64,000 nucleotides of DNA from Neopestalotiopsis rosae (Eukaryota; Ascomycota; Sordariomycetes; Amphisphaeriales; Sporocadaceae). The stretch lies in assembly GCA_023078685.1 (NCBI GenBank), contig JALGAS010000003.1, positions 1,364,001-1,428,000 of the forward strand. Direction: 5' to 3'. Within the stretch, counting starts at the first letter, position 1, and the number at the start of each line of letters is the position of its first letter. Positions 35,281 to 45,168 of the stretch are shown piece after piece. A program made the position numbers and the translations under genes. Below the pieces are notes generated by a model. It did no database searches. It worked only from the letters and a program-made list of their open reading frames with translations, and was not told the DNA's origin.

Positions 35281-35544
35281 TGTTTGTTGAAACTTCTTTG
35301 CTCTGCTTGGCTTCTTGTGCCCAACCCGTCCTCCCATCTCTCCCTTTGGGTGATGGACTCGTTTGCGGTTTCATTTCTCCCAGGGTATTTCCTCTGTTGC
35401 TATGCAGGATGTTGCTCTGGTGATGCTTCTATTCATTCGGCTGCCCTGGTCTCGCGAGTTCTTCTTGGTGTTTTCCATTCCAACACTTTGATCCCATTCC
35501 ATCTACCCAGCAACACTGTCATTCCCATTCCTTGGTGTTTTCTC

Positions 35545-35564
35545 ATTCATTCATTCATTCATTC
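35545..35564. repeat. (ATTC)5 microsatellite in an ATTC-rich stretch
   Basis: Five perfect ATTC units within a longer degenerate ATTC/ATTT-rich segment extending to about 35640. Confidence 0.85.
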
Positions 35565-36299
35565 CTCTATTCCCACTTTCCATTTATTCCTTCATTCACT
35601 TATTCAATCCGTCATTCATTTATTTATTTCACCATTCCATTCACCCGTGAATTCGTCTATTTAATTCTCAATCCGACGCACCGCCTATTCAACCATTCTC
35701 CAGTCTAATATTGGTTACATCTAATCATAGACTATTTGGATATCTTGGTCTCACCCGAGCCCAGTTCTCTATACCGCCTCATGTGGCTACGGACCAAATC
35801 CTCCATCATGTTGTACGTACAACGGAGCAAACTATTCACAAAAAAACCTTGAACTGACCCAAGCCACAGTCTTGTGGCCAAGATAGATCGCTTTTGTCAT
35901 AGTTCCTCCAAATACGAGCAGTCAAGATTTCCGATCCGCCCCGAAGCAGAAACCCTGTGTATGGTGACGACACAAAAGGACACAAATTACACAAGATATT
36001 TCGAGCTACTCCCTATTTGCGACCGCCAGCTTGTCAAAGTTTTCATACGAAGCCTTTGCGAAGGCGTACAACTCTAGCCGAGTACTGACCGTTATCCGTA
36101 TCGAGTCAACTGCCGTACAAGGCTGTGCGGAACCGGAGCACAAGTCCTACTGTTTTGGTACTTTCAACCAACAATTGAGAGATCGGAGCTTTACACTTAA
36201 AATCAATCAATATATCTGGAAAGACGATGTGCGCTTGGTACTTCCTTCTGACCTTCAGAGTTCACGTTTTCCCGTTCTGGTTTGCCCGGCTGACGCATA

Positions 36300-36770
36300 A
36301 TGTTTTGTTATTGCAGACACTCGAGAGCAACCGCAGCCGTCCAAAACTTCATCAAGCCCTCCGTTCTCTGGATGCTGGTCGTGATCATACTTTCCGTCAA
36401 CGGTGCGCTCGTCGGCTACAGTATTTCGAAAAACGTGCCTCCCGACCCAAACGACAGCAGCGACAGATGCACAAGCGACTCCAGGTTCGTCGGCTTTCTC
36501 AGCAGCTTCTTCCGGCAGGTTCTGAGTAGCTACTGCCACTTGGTGCCCATCCTGGACGACCACCTGCGGAGAAAGGAGATTGACGTCCACCACTACATCT
36601 TCTACTTTTCCATCGCCACGAGCATGCTGACGGCCATGCTCGCGCCCATCTTGTACTGCAATAAGGACGAGGGGCTGAAGCTCAGCATCGTCATGAACTT
36701 TTTGGCCAACATCTTTGATGTGGTCACTGCCACTCAACTTGCTGGAGGCATCATGAAGCTCAATCGATAG
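36300..36770 (+). CDS. hypothetical small multi-pass membrane protein
   Basis: Open frame of 156 aa from a true ATG. Three hydrophobic helices are visible: WMLVVIILSVNGALVGYSIS (about 24-43), YIFYFSIATSMLTAMLAPIL (about 99-118) and a weaker ATQLAGGIM-containing segment near the end. A short hydrophilic loop with two Cys (DRCTSDSR) follows helix 1. I do not recognise the family. An acceptor-like TTATTGCAG just after the ATG (ending at 36316) leaves open that the real gene has an upstream exon and that this ATG is not the start. I could not find a donor in the correct phase, so the 5' end is uncertain. Confidence 0.42.
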   Translation: MFCYCRHSRATAAVQNFIKPSVLWMLVVIILSVNGALVGYSISKNVPPDPNDSSDRCTSDSRFVGFLSSFFRQVLSSYCHLVPILDDHLRRKEIDVHHYIFYFSIATSMLTAMLAPILYCNKDEGLKLSIVMNFLANIFDVVTATQLAGGIMKLNR

Positions 36771-37463
36771 AAAAAGGCTTCAACTGTAAGTGGTGGTGGC
36801 ATATCTCGAATAGCTCTTGACTGACAACCGGCCAGAAGGACATCATGTCAGGCGATCATCCCAACGTTCCGTCGCAGAATTCTCTTCCCCGCTCGAGTCG
36901 CATCTCGCAAGATCGGTGATAAAATGGAAGTATTTCGGAGTGGCAGAAATCAGAACACAAATAGAGATATCTTTTCTTCTTCTTTTTTTTTTCTCGATTT
37001 GGGGCTCAACAATCAGTCTACGTAATATGAGTTTTGTCAAGAGTGCCTTAAAGTTGACCAAAATATCAGAATGGGCACTGGTAGCTAAGCATCGGTGTTA
37101 TAGGATTTACATATTACCAACAGGGTGGTTTATGAAGGAGTAGGGTTATGCCATGCGTATTTCCTAGGTCAACAAGAAACGATCTTTGTGCCTTTGAATG
37201 TCTTTGTTGCCAAAGTAGACTCGTAACAGTATGGCGCAGCCTCAGGAGATCATTGTATTCTGAAAGCTGAGGCATATCGCTTCGAGCGGCCTGAGAACTC
37301 AACGTTTATCATTCGAGCAAACATACAAAGCCGTCTGCCTCCCTGGAGGTTCCTTTTCAAATTTTACAAACTATCATTGCATACTTCTGGCGACTTCCCG
37401 GTCTTCGAGCTATTACTTAAAGGAAATCACGGAAACAATCTCTGGCATCTACACTTCAGCACC
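36771..37463. other. intergenic
   Basis: About 690 bp between the membrane protein candidate and the 2EXR gene. It contains a T-rich tract near 36976-36990. No gene is seen. Confidence 0.55.
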
Positions 37464-38540
37464 ATGTTCCACCGAGACCTACCAATACGCCTCCATCACG
37501 AGCCTAGTCAACGAAAGCTGGGTCATGAGCCGACTGCCAAGTTTGGCAAATTTCTCATGCTGCCCAGGGAGCTTCAACTCCTGATATGGGAATGGTTCGA
37601 GGTAGTAAATCTCAGAGTCCGGCACACGTTCATCAGCATCCACCCGGAAAACTTCGAGTACTTCGACCTCAGTCAGACATCCTTTGCTAAGCACGTCTGG
37701 TCGGCTAACCGGAACTTCGAAGACCATGAAACTTATCCCGGACTTGACGCCAGACGCCCTCGATCTCTTGTTGGATTCATCGACTCCGCTGTCGCCCGCC
37801 GGTATGAAGTCCCGCTTCTTCGGGATTTGAAGTGGGAACCAGAGTATTATCATTCACTTTCTCGATTCGACCGGCCTTATGATAATTTTCGGAGGTATGC
37901 GCCGACTTGGATGAACTTCAAGGTCGATAGCTTCTTCTTCCTGCCAGCTTTACATGTATGGAGTGCCACCAGTCGTCGTGGTCGTAGCCGAAGTGTACAA
38001 CCGACAGCTTTCTTCCATTGCTTTCGCCATGACGAACAATTCTTCAAGGCTCCTCAAAGTTCCCTGAGTGATCTCAAGAAGACGCATTAGTTCTGGTCCA
38101 TTCAAAATCTGGAACTGTTCATTGCAAAATTGAACACGCACTTGGATGATCGTGAGCGACACGTCCTTGGGATTCACCCAGCGCTGAAGAGTGTCAAGCT
38201 GCTAGTTACAAGAACAAGTCTAAACTGTACACACAAGATAGAAGACGCATATGATGATGACGGTAACGGCTACAACAGAAGGGTGTTTCATGAGCTCAAG
38301 CACGACAACCAAGGGCTCTCGGACGACCTGTCGGCAGTCCTCGCACAGTGGAACACCCCACCGCACAATATCTGCGAGTGCGGCCAACCCCGAACATTCT
38401 TGAGAGAACTCCTGGAACTTCGAGACGACGTCTGCAACCTAGTCAAGGATCGTGGTGTTTTGGTCCAGATCGTAGCTGCAGGTTGTGATGACCCTGCGAC
38501 GATACCAGACTTCAAAAGCTGGACTGTTATGATGGATTGA
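37464..38540 (+). CDS. 2EXR-domain protein (fungal, function unknown)
   Basis: Two exons are proposed, 37464-37955 and 38091-38540, giving 313 aa. The N-terminal part has the 2EXR signature FGKFLMLPRELQLLIWEW at about residues 27-44, a domain expanded in filamentous ascomycetes and of unknown function. Read without splicing, the frame meets one TAG at 38088-38090 and then continues open for 149 codons, so either an intron or a disabling stop is present. A 135-nt intron with donor GTATGG after CAT (37955) and acceptor ...CATTAG ending exactly at that TAG removes it. It joins FLPALH to FWSIQNLELFIAKLN, a better fit to the family than the intron-encoded Arg/Ser-rich residues. Unspliced message would give a 208-aa protein. 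The C-terminal part has two Cys-containing motifs (NICECGQPRTF, AAGCDDP). The start ATG follows a short leader. Confidence 0.65.
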
Positions 38541-39067
38541 CATTGTGACATTGGCCACATCAAGGATTGCACCTAGGACTTTTCGATCTGTAAATCAAGG
38601 AATGGATTCATGGTTTTACCCCACGGTTATTTTTGCTTTCCGAGAATGCGCAAGAACCTACATGGGAAATTCATGACAGGCATACAAAGTCTATGAATGG
38701 ACCTGCTGAGAGCATTCCTTCTTACTTAAGGTTACGGCAAGCATTATGCCACATTTGCCTTGTCTTACTTCTTGTAGGGCTGCCGTCAAGGATTCCCGAG
38801 GTCCTTCCAAGACAGCAAAATTTGTATGACCATGGTTGTTTTCTGTTGATAATATTCAGAGGTCACAATAATAGGAAGGAGATCTGTGGTGACATGACAC
38901 GACAAAACACTGCCAGGCCATTATTGAAGTCGTTGACAATAAACATTAAATTATTGATTTAGTAGTTGGCTTGCATGTGAATTGCTTCTTTGCAGCATAT
39001 CGACGTTGATATAAGGTTGCGTTTACTAGGTGGAGATTTTTTAAAAAAGGATCCCATCCCACACGAG

Positions 39068-39102
39068 CAAGAACGAACAAGAGTGGGGGTCGGTCGTTCT
39101 TG
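39068..39102. repeat. perfect 9-bp inverted repeat (hairpin)
   Basis: Arms CAAGAACGA at 39068-39076 and TCGTTCTTG at 39094-39102 surround a 17-nt G-rich loop. It lies about 1.25 kb upstream of the bHLH start codon and could be an operator-like site or an RNA hairpin. Confidence 0.6.
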
Positions 39103-39742
39103 ACGTTCTTTTTTGGGGTGATTAGAGCACGTGCTCAGTCTCAGAGATCTCGGTGATTCAGTTCAATGTTGGACTGTAGTTTTTTTGTTCGTTATTATTT
39201 CCGACGATCGACAGGCGGTGACAAAAATACCTGACGGATTCTTCGGCACTTACTGCCATGATTACAACAAGCACTACTATCACACTGAGATTTCAATGCC
39301 CTCCCTCCTTGAATACAAATGGGGGTTAACTTTGTCTGCTGGCCGTTGACTTGGGTTTTGACTTCCCACCCACCAGATTGATCCGCTGCACTAAACATGA
39401 AGGGCCAGGCAAGACCCAGACCCACACCAGGGGAGATCCCTGAAGCAGGTGCGCGCCAAGCCTCTGCTTTGGAACGTCCCTTCTGTAAGGAGCCGCCAGC
39501 CCGCCAGTCCCACGTGCTCGATCCTGCTGCCTCAATTGGTTCTCATCTGCGCTGTCATTGGTCTCCCATAGTCCAGCTCTCGAGGGAGCCAATACCAGAC
39601 ACTCGTTCTGTCGCGTGCTCAATTCCAGTCAAAGAGACGATCTCATCCCCCAGGGTAAGTGTGCGTGAGGCATGCGACAAGAGACAGACTTGCCATGGAC
39701 CCCTCGCCAGCTCCGTCTAGGTCGTGCTGCTGGTCGTGTGTC

Positions 39743-39782
<40 letters not shown>
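39743..39782. repeat. (CTGG)10 microsatellite
   Basis: Ten perfect CTGG units, about 570 bp upstream of the bHLH start codon. It is read as WLAG repeats in shadow frames. Confidence 0.95.
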
Positions 39783-40348
39783 TCGACAAGCAGCAGCACG
39801 AAACCACCAAGCAAAGAAGAGAGCACGACTCGCCTTCTCTTTTCTCTCTCTCCCTCTCTCGCCTGTGGTAGGAAGCACGTTTTCTCTCTAGGCGTGTGCT
39901 TTTGCACCCCAACTTTTTCTATTGACGATCTACATTGGCGTCATCATCTCTAAAAGACCCGACCATCTTTGATTCTTCTTGACGTGAACTTGCATGTTTC
40001 CATCTTTCTTTTCCCTGTGTCTGCCTGTATCCTGCTCTCTTCAGTCTCTTCCGTCTACTACAACTTTGTCATCTTATCTATACCCTGGAACTAGTCACCC
40101 GCAGCCATCGTGACTATTCTGACTCTTTGGCAATCTATATTGCCTTTCCACACAAGCAGAGCATATTCTTAACTCGGAAGCAACCACCCCGCCACTGATC
40201 TAATTCGGAAACATTTCGACACATTGACTTGAAACACACAATCGACGTGTCCGTTCACACAAAGGGCTCGCGTGACGCAAAGCCAAGTGGCACTCATTGA
40301 GAACCCATCTAGCCCCAGGACTGTTATCTTTTCAACTCGCCTTTCGAG

Positions 40349-41524
40349 ATGCCTCGAATGGCCATGCCGCCCACCCCGGTCTCTTCGACCGAGATGAAGA
40401 GCCAAGACGGTCTTCATAAGCTGTCGGCACTTCAAATGTCCTTTGAACTTCCGCCCTCCGCTATTGGTGCCAATGGCTCATCGCGGCCATCAAGTTCCGA
40501 GGCAAAGTCAGACGCGTCGGCTGTCTCGCCACTTACGCCCTATCCCGTACAAGCCAGTGAGACGGTAAAGTCACGGAGGCGTCCATCGGCTGCTCAAAAG
40601 GAGTCCTTTGCCTTGCCTCCGCCTCCTACGCGATCCCGCAAGATCATACAAATGAAGCCCCGGCCCCAAGAAGAGCCCGAGGAAGAGCCAGCACCAGCCA
40701 AGACACCCGCCAAGGACACAAAAGCCAATGCCTCGGGTTCGAAAAAGAAACAGCCATCGGCTACCAGCGCTGCTGGACGCAAGATTGCAAGGAAGACAGC
40801 ACACAGCCTTATTGAAAGACGCCGGAGGTCAAAGATGAATGAGGAGTTTGCGGTACTCAAGGGTCTGATTCCTGCCTGCACGGGAGAAATGCACAAGTTG
40901 GCCATCCTCCAAGTAAGTCTCCCGTAAATTATATAATGTTCGTACGCTCATGTTTGCATTCTTTCTCAGGCCTCTATCGAATATGTGCGCTATCTTGAAG
41001 ACTGCGTGAAGCAGCTCAAGGAACAACGAGACCCCCTTTCTTCAGCTCCAACACCGACTGAGTTTGTCCTTCCACCCTCGGCTGGACAGGATAGCTACGA
41101 GGCCGATGAACACCAAGCAGATGATGGATCAGGGGATGTAGAGATGGCCGGCTCCGAGGCGGCATCTCCAACTCATACCGACTATACGTCTCGCTCGCAA
41201 CGTCCATCAGAATCACCAGCTCTTCTGGCACAAGATGCTCGTAACCGACACGGGTCATACTCTTCTATATCCACAGACCACCGCCACTATAGCTACAGCG
41301 CCTCTTCGGCCATCTCTCCAAACTTCGGACCGCAATCGTGGAGCTATGCTAGGACGGCACCATCCACGTCAAACTCTACTCTGACAAGTCCTGCACTACT
41401 TCCACAGCGTGATCTCGACCAGGAGGCCACTGCTGCACTTCTCATGCTCAACAGTGACCGCAGAGGGATGACCAACCCGAGCCCTGCGCGAGGCATGAGC
41501 GTCAAAGACCTTTTGAGCTCGTAG
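40349..41524 (+). CDS. bHLH transcription factor (Esc1-like)
   Basis: Two exons join in phase 0, 40349-40912 and 40970-41524, giving 372 aa. The bHLH domain spans about residues 145-207: basic region with TAHSLIERRRRSKMNEEF (E-box-contacting His, Glu and Arg present), helix 1 to KGLIP, a short loop, and helix 2 MHKLAILQASIEYVRYLEDC; the intron cuts between Q188 and A189. Flanks are Pro/Ser/Lys-rich and disordered. The extreme C-terminus has conserved-looking EATAALLMLNSDRR and GMSVKDLLSS segments, as in fungal Esc1/bHLH regulators linked to development and cAMP signalling (family knowledge; function here inferred). The start ATG follows a long pyrimidine-rich leader. It converges on the SHB17-like gene. 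Confidence 0.9.
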
Positions 41525-42231
41525 TTGGCGATTACACGAATACTTTGGACTGGAACCGCCTTGTTTATTAATTGTTTTAATCACATCGAAAATCGGCGTC
41601 GCTTGTAATCCGGGTTTTTTGGCGGTGGTTCTTTGCCTATCCGTGGAATCATCCACATTCGGATACCTGTTCTGCATTTATCAGTATATCGGAATGGGAA
41701 ACAGGAGCATCATATAAGGTTGATTACAAAGCGACGGGAGGTTACGACATGCTTTTGGCGTTCTAGGTATATCATATTTCACGTGGCCTGGTTGGTGCGA
41801 TGCATTTTTGGGTCGTGGTAGTAGCGTCCATGGCTACTGGGTTAGCCAGACAAATTCCACGTACGTAGCAAATTGAAGACGGTCTATCAGACAATCTACA
41901 GGATCCCGCCATACAAATAATTGTATATTCAGTCCTTTCCATCTCTCTGCAATTGAAATCCGAGATCATAATATTGAAGAAAATCCGTGAAATTCTTTCC
42001 CTCTTCCGATTGAGTAGATAGACAGCGAATTGCTGACTCATCTCATGAAACGGCTTACGAAAGGGACCTTGCTGACGAGCGAAACAAAGTTAAGGTGCCA
42101 ACTATTCAATCCTAAAAGAAATTTAGTTCCGAAATTGCATATTGTACTATCTTAGATGGGAAACAGATGAGCAGCGAATAAGCAGCTCATCCCAAGTCTT
42201 CGCCATGTGTCATAGCCCGTGGATTCCCCTT
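41525..42231. other. intergenic, convergent 3' ends
   Basis: About 700 bp between the stop codons of the bHLH and phosphatase genes. Nothing else is recognised. Confidence 0.6.
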
Positions 42232-43216
42232 TCAATTTTGGGGTGGGAGCGACATTCCGATGTAAAATCCAGGCTCGTCAATGTTGCGATTTTTGTAACT
42301 AAAGAGTTGTCAATAGACTCATTTCTCGTGTGATGCCCACTCAGTGCATCTTATTCAGGGCGGAACTTTTACACACCTCAGCACTGCTACCGCGCCCGGC
42401 GACATCATCATGGGCAATGGGACTTCGAGCGAATAGCGCAGCCACCGCTTTGTAAAAGCGCGGAGGATATGTCCGTGAGCAACCTGAAAGAAAGAGAATC
42501 ATGCGTGAGTAGGCGGCCGGACACGAAATCGGGACCTATTTACCAATACAACGTCGGCAGGTGTCTTGCCGTTGAAACGATCTCGTTGTAACTCGCGGAT
42601 CTCTGAGATGAGCCTATCCAGCCTCGTGGTTACCTGCTCCGCAGACCTTTTGTCTCGGAGTTAGTCTCTCGATTCGTCCTTGAAAATTTCAATGATGATT
42701 TCCAACCGAAAAAACTTACTCTCCACCCTCACATCCGTCACGCCAGATATCCCAAGGCTTCTCCTGATCGAGACCGCGCTCGCTCCTCAAGGCCTTGATC
42801 TCGGCGGTGCGCAGGCCTTCATAGTCGCCATAGCTCCACTCGGCAATGTCCTCGGTAACGGTGGTATACTCGGCGACAGAGGATGCCGTTGTCCCATCAC
42901 CAAACATGCAATCAAAGGTCTGCTGCGCACGCTTGCGCGGGCTCACAAAGATGTGCAGGACATTGGCCGCCGGGTCGATGAGCTTGCCGGAGCCGACGAG
43001 CTGGCTTGCCGTGCTGGTGACTTGCCGGACGCCCTCGGCGGTGAGCTCGAGATCACTTTTGCCGGTATACTGGCCAGTCTTGGTCCATTCCGTCTCTCCT
43101 GTGATGTTGAACCTTTTTGGTCAACATTTGAGCCTTCGAAATAGGTAGGGGGTCTAGATGAACGCACCGTGGCGAACTAGGAAGAGACGCGGGGTCGCTG
43201 CGTCTAGATCAGACAT
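42232..43216 (-). CDS. sedoheptulose-1,7-bisphosphatase-like histidine phosphatase (SHB17 family)
   Basis: Five exons join in frame: 43216-43168, 43098-42720, 42646-42544, 42483-42377 and 42298-42232, giving 234 aa. It belongs to the phosphoglycerate-mutase-like histidine phosphatases. The closest named relative from family knowledge is yeast Shb17, which feeds riboneogenesis by hydrolysing sedoheptulose bisphosphate in the cytosol. Seen: the catalytic RHGETEWTKTGQYTG at 15-29 (His16 is the phospho-acceptor), SPRKRAQQTF, the Glu-containing EWSYGDYEG, KPWDIWRDGCEGGES, and the second catalytic His in VLVAHGHILR. The C-terminal AVLSYKNRNIDEPGF also matches Shb17. The segment between HGH and the C-terminus is about 35 residues shorter than in the yeast protein (about 271 aa), so the substrate lid may differ. 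A miniature exon 1 of 49 nt ends inside the RHG motif. Confidence 0.92.
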
Positions 43217-45168
43217 TTTGTGTGAGATGATGATTTTGTATGTTGATCTTGTAAATTCGGTATAAACGGCGAGTGAGTTGTTTTTCCAAATGAACAAAGG
43301 ATCGTGAGGGCGCGGTTTGAGACCGACGTTGGACTAACGATGAAAAGAAGTGGGACGAATGTTTGCATCGAGTCAAGAGCAGGGATCCAACCAACGTGTG
43401 GGGCTACATTCTTGATCTCGAGGTTTTCCAACATTGTCTTCTTTCCCTTTCTTCTTGAGCACTCAATCGACAGTCATGTAAGTATCCAGGTTGGCGCAAG
43501 AATTCCAACATGCGCATATGAATTTCTTCTCATTGCCATCCAAGATCATTGGTGTCCGCCACTCACAGAGCTAGTCTCAGGGGATAATCGACGGTATGAT
43601 GGAACATTATATACATCCGGCAAAACCATAAGGCGTTACCATGACGGGTCAACTTGGATTCTGAAAGTCAACAACGATATCTTACAAGGTCATTGCTTGT
43701 GATACCGAGAACTGCGACTAAATAGTAGAACAGTACAGTCAAACGCTTAGTGAGAAGTGGGCTAAGTGCTATCGGCAAGCAGCATCTTGCCATTTTGACT
43801 TGGGTAAAGGAGTCATCGGTTTTATAGTTGCAAAATATAAGGCAGAAAGACAAATTGATTTTTCTATGGATCAATAAATCTACTGGAAAAAGGAAGGAGA
43901 TACTCTGCGCAAGTAAAAGAGACGTTGCAATCCGCATTGACTTAGCCAGGTGGCGCCTCCTCGTCCTTGCTTTGTAAGCAAAGCAACATTTCTGCCATTG
44001 AGAATTTATGAATTCACATTGGAATTAACGTAGGTGAAAATGAATTACTGTTTGTGCTTTCAGGAGCTCGAGAGGAAGTAGAAAAAAGCCTTTTCTTTTT
44101 GTCTCTTGAGATCAGATATGAGTTAGAGCAGGACCACCGTAGCGCCCACGCAAGTCGGGCGTCGGCTGATTATGCAGGCAGGCAGGACGAATTATTTCAC
44201 TGCAATTTTAGTCCCTGCAAAGGGTGTGGCTGACTCTATACGGCCGCCCAAAAGTAAATGTCATACAGAACCGGATATACATTTCCCGCAAGAAGAAACA
44301 CATGTCAATGCTACAAATGCGAGTATCAGAATCCAACTGTTCCATCCATTTCGTCAATGCCCACAAAGCCAAGGAGCAGGCGTAACACTGGGAACCTCGT
44401 ATTGACGGTGGGAAATAGGAGATAATACTAACACATGTCTCTTGGTATGCAACGGAATACTTGCCTCTTTAGGAACCCTCATTGGTCTGATTGGGGCGTT
44501 TTTCTTTTGTAAACTGCCCTTTACTCCAAAACGTCAGGCCCCAAGCTTAGAAATCTTCTGGGCGGAAAACTGGGGTAAGTAACACTCGTGAATACGACCG
44601 TTACCTTCACTTTAGGTTGACAGCCACCTGCGGCTGTAACCGTAAAAAAGCCTACGAAATTTCGTCATGGGATGAACGTCGGGTTGCATACCCTAGGTAG
44701 ACAAAAAAGATTTGGTGTCATTCGGTATGTTGGCACGGCAAATGCGCAAGGCCAGATCAAAGGAGGCTGATGAATGGAAGTGCACAGTCACTAGCACTCC
44801 GCCATGCTGCTGCTATTGGATATGGAAATATGTCAGCTCTAAATGGAGCCAGCGAATAAAGCGACTTTCTGGATATTCAATTTCAGTCGTAATTTGTGAA
44901 ACTGGAGACTCGAGAGTGGCTCATGCCCTTGGGCATTATGATTAATTCTGCAAAAGAAGCCCCGAATACAAACACGATGCTGTGTCGACGAGTGGCACAA
45001 TGAGTGGCACTTTGGGTATTACTGTAGTCATCGAATTACGCTATTACGATATGTACCCAAGATAGATATATGTATACAAGATAAAATATGTTTTCGCTCG
45101 CAAAACGCTCACTATGACAATACAAAAAATATTGGCAAACTAGAAAGAGATCTTGTCTCTTTTTCTCT
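43217..45168. other. intergenic
   Basis: About 1.95 kb between the phosphatase start and the esterase stop, both on the minus strand. It contains a 10-bp hairpin with one bulge at about 44615-44641 and a perfect 12-bp palindrome ACGAAATTTCGT at 44654-44665. Only short unrecognised open frames are present. Confidence 0.55.

Larger units (their letters stand above)
34637..36299. other. intergenic with inverted-repeat / Pol III-box element
   Basis: About 1.7 kb downstream of Med16. It contains the 34893-35280 element, a degenerate ATTC-rich stretch (about 35510-35640) and a possible small two-exon frame (ATG 35781, exons 35781-35812 and 35870-36077) that encodes no recognisable protein and is not called. 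Confidence 0.55.
38541..40348. other. intergenic and leader of the bHLH gene
   Basis: About 1.8 kb. A perfect 9-bp inverted repeat (CAAGAACGA / TCGTTCTTG, 39068-39076 and 39094-39102) and a (CTGG)10 run lie here. The last 500 bp are pyrimidine-rich and resemble promoter/leader. No gene is seen. Confidence 0.55.

Noticed and set aside
35781..36077. Small two-exon gene (exons 35781-35812 and 35870-36077)
   Set aside because: The splice signals are good (GTACGT, CTGAC, CACAG), but the product of about 80 residues has no recognisable feature and no link in phase to the downstream membrane protein frame.
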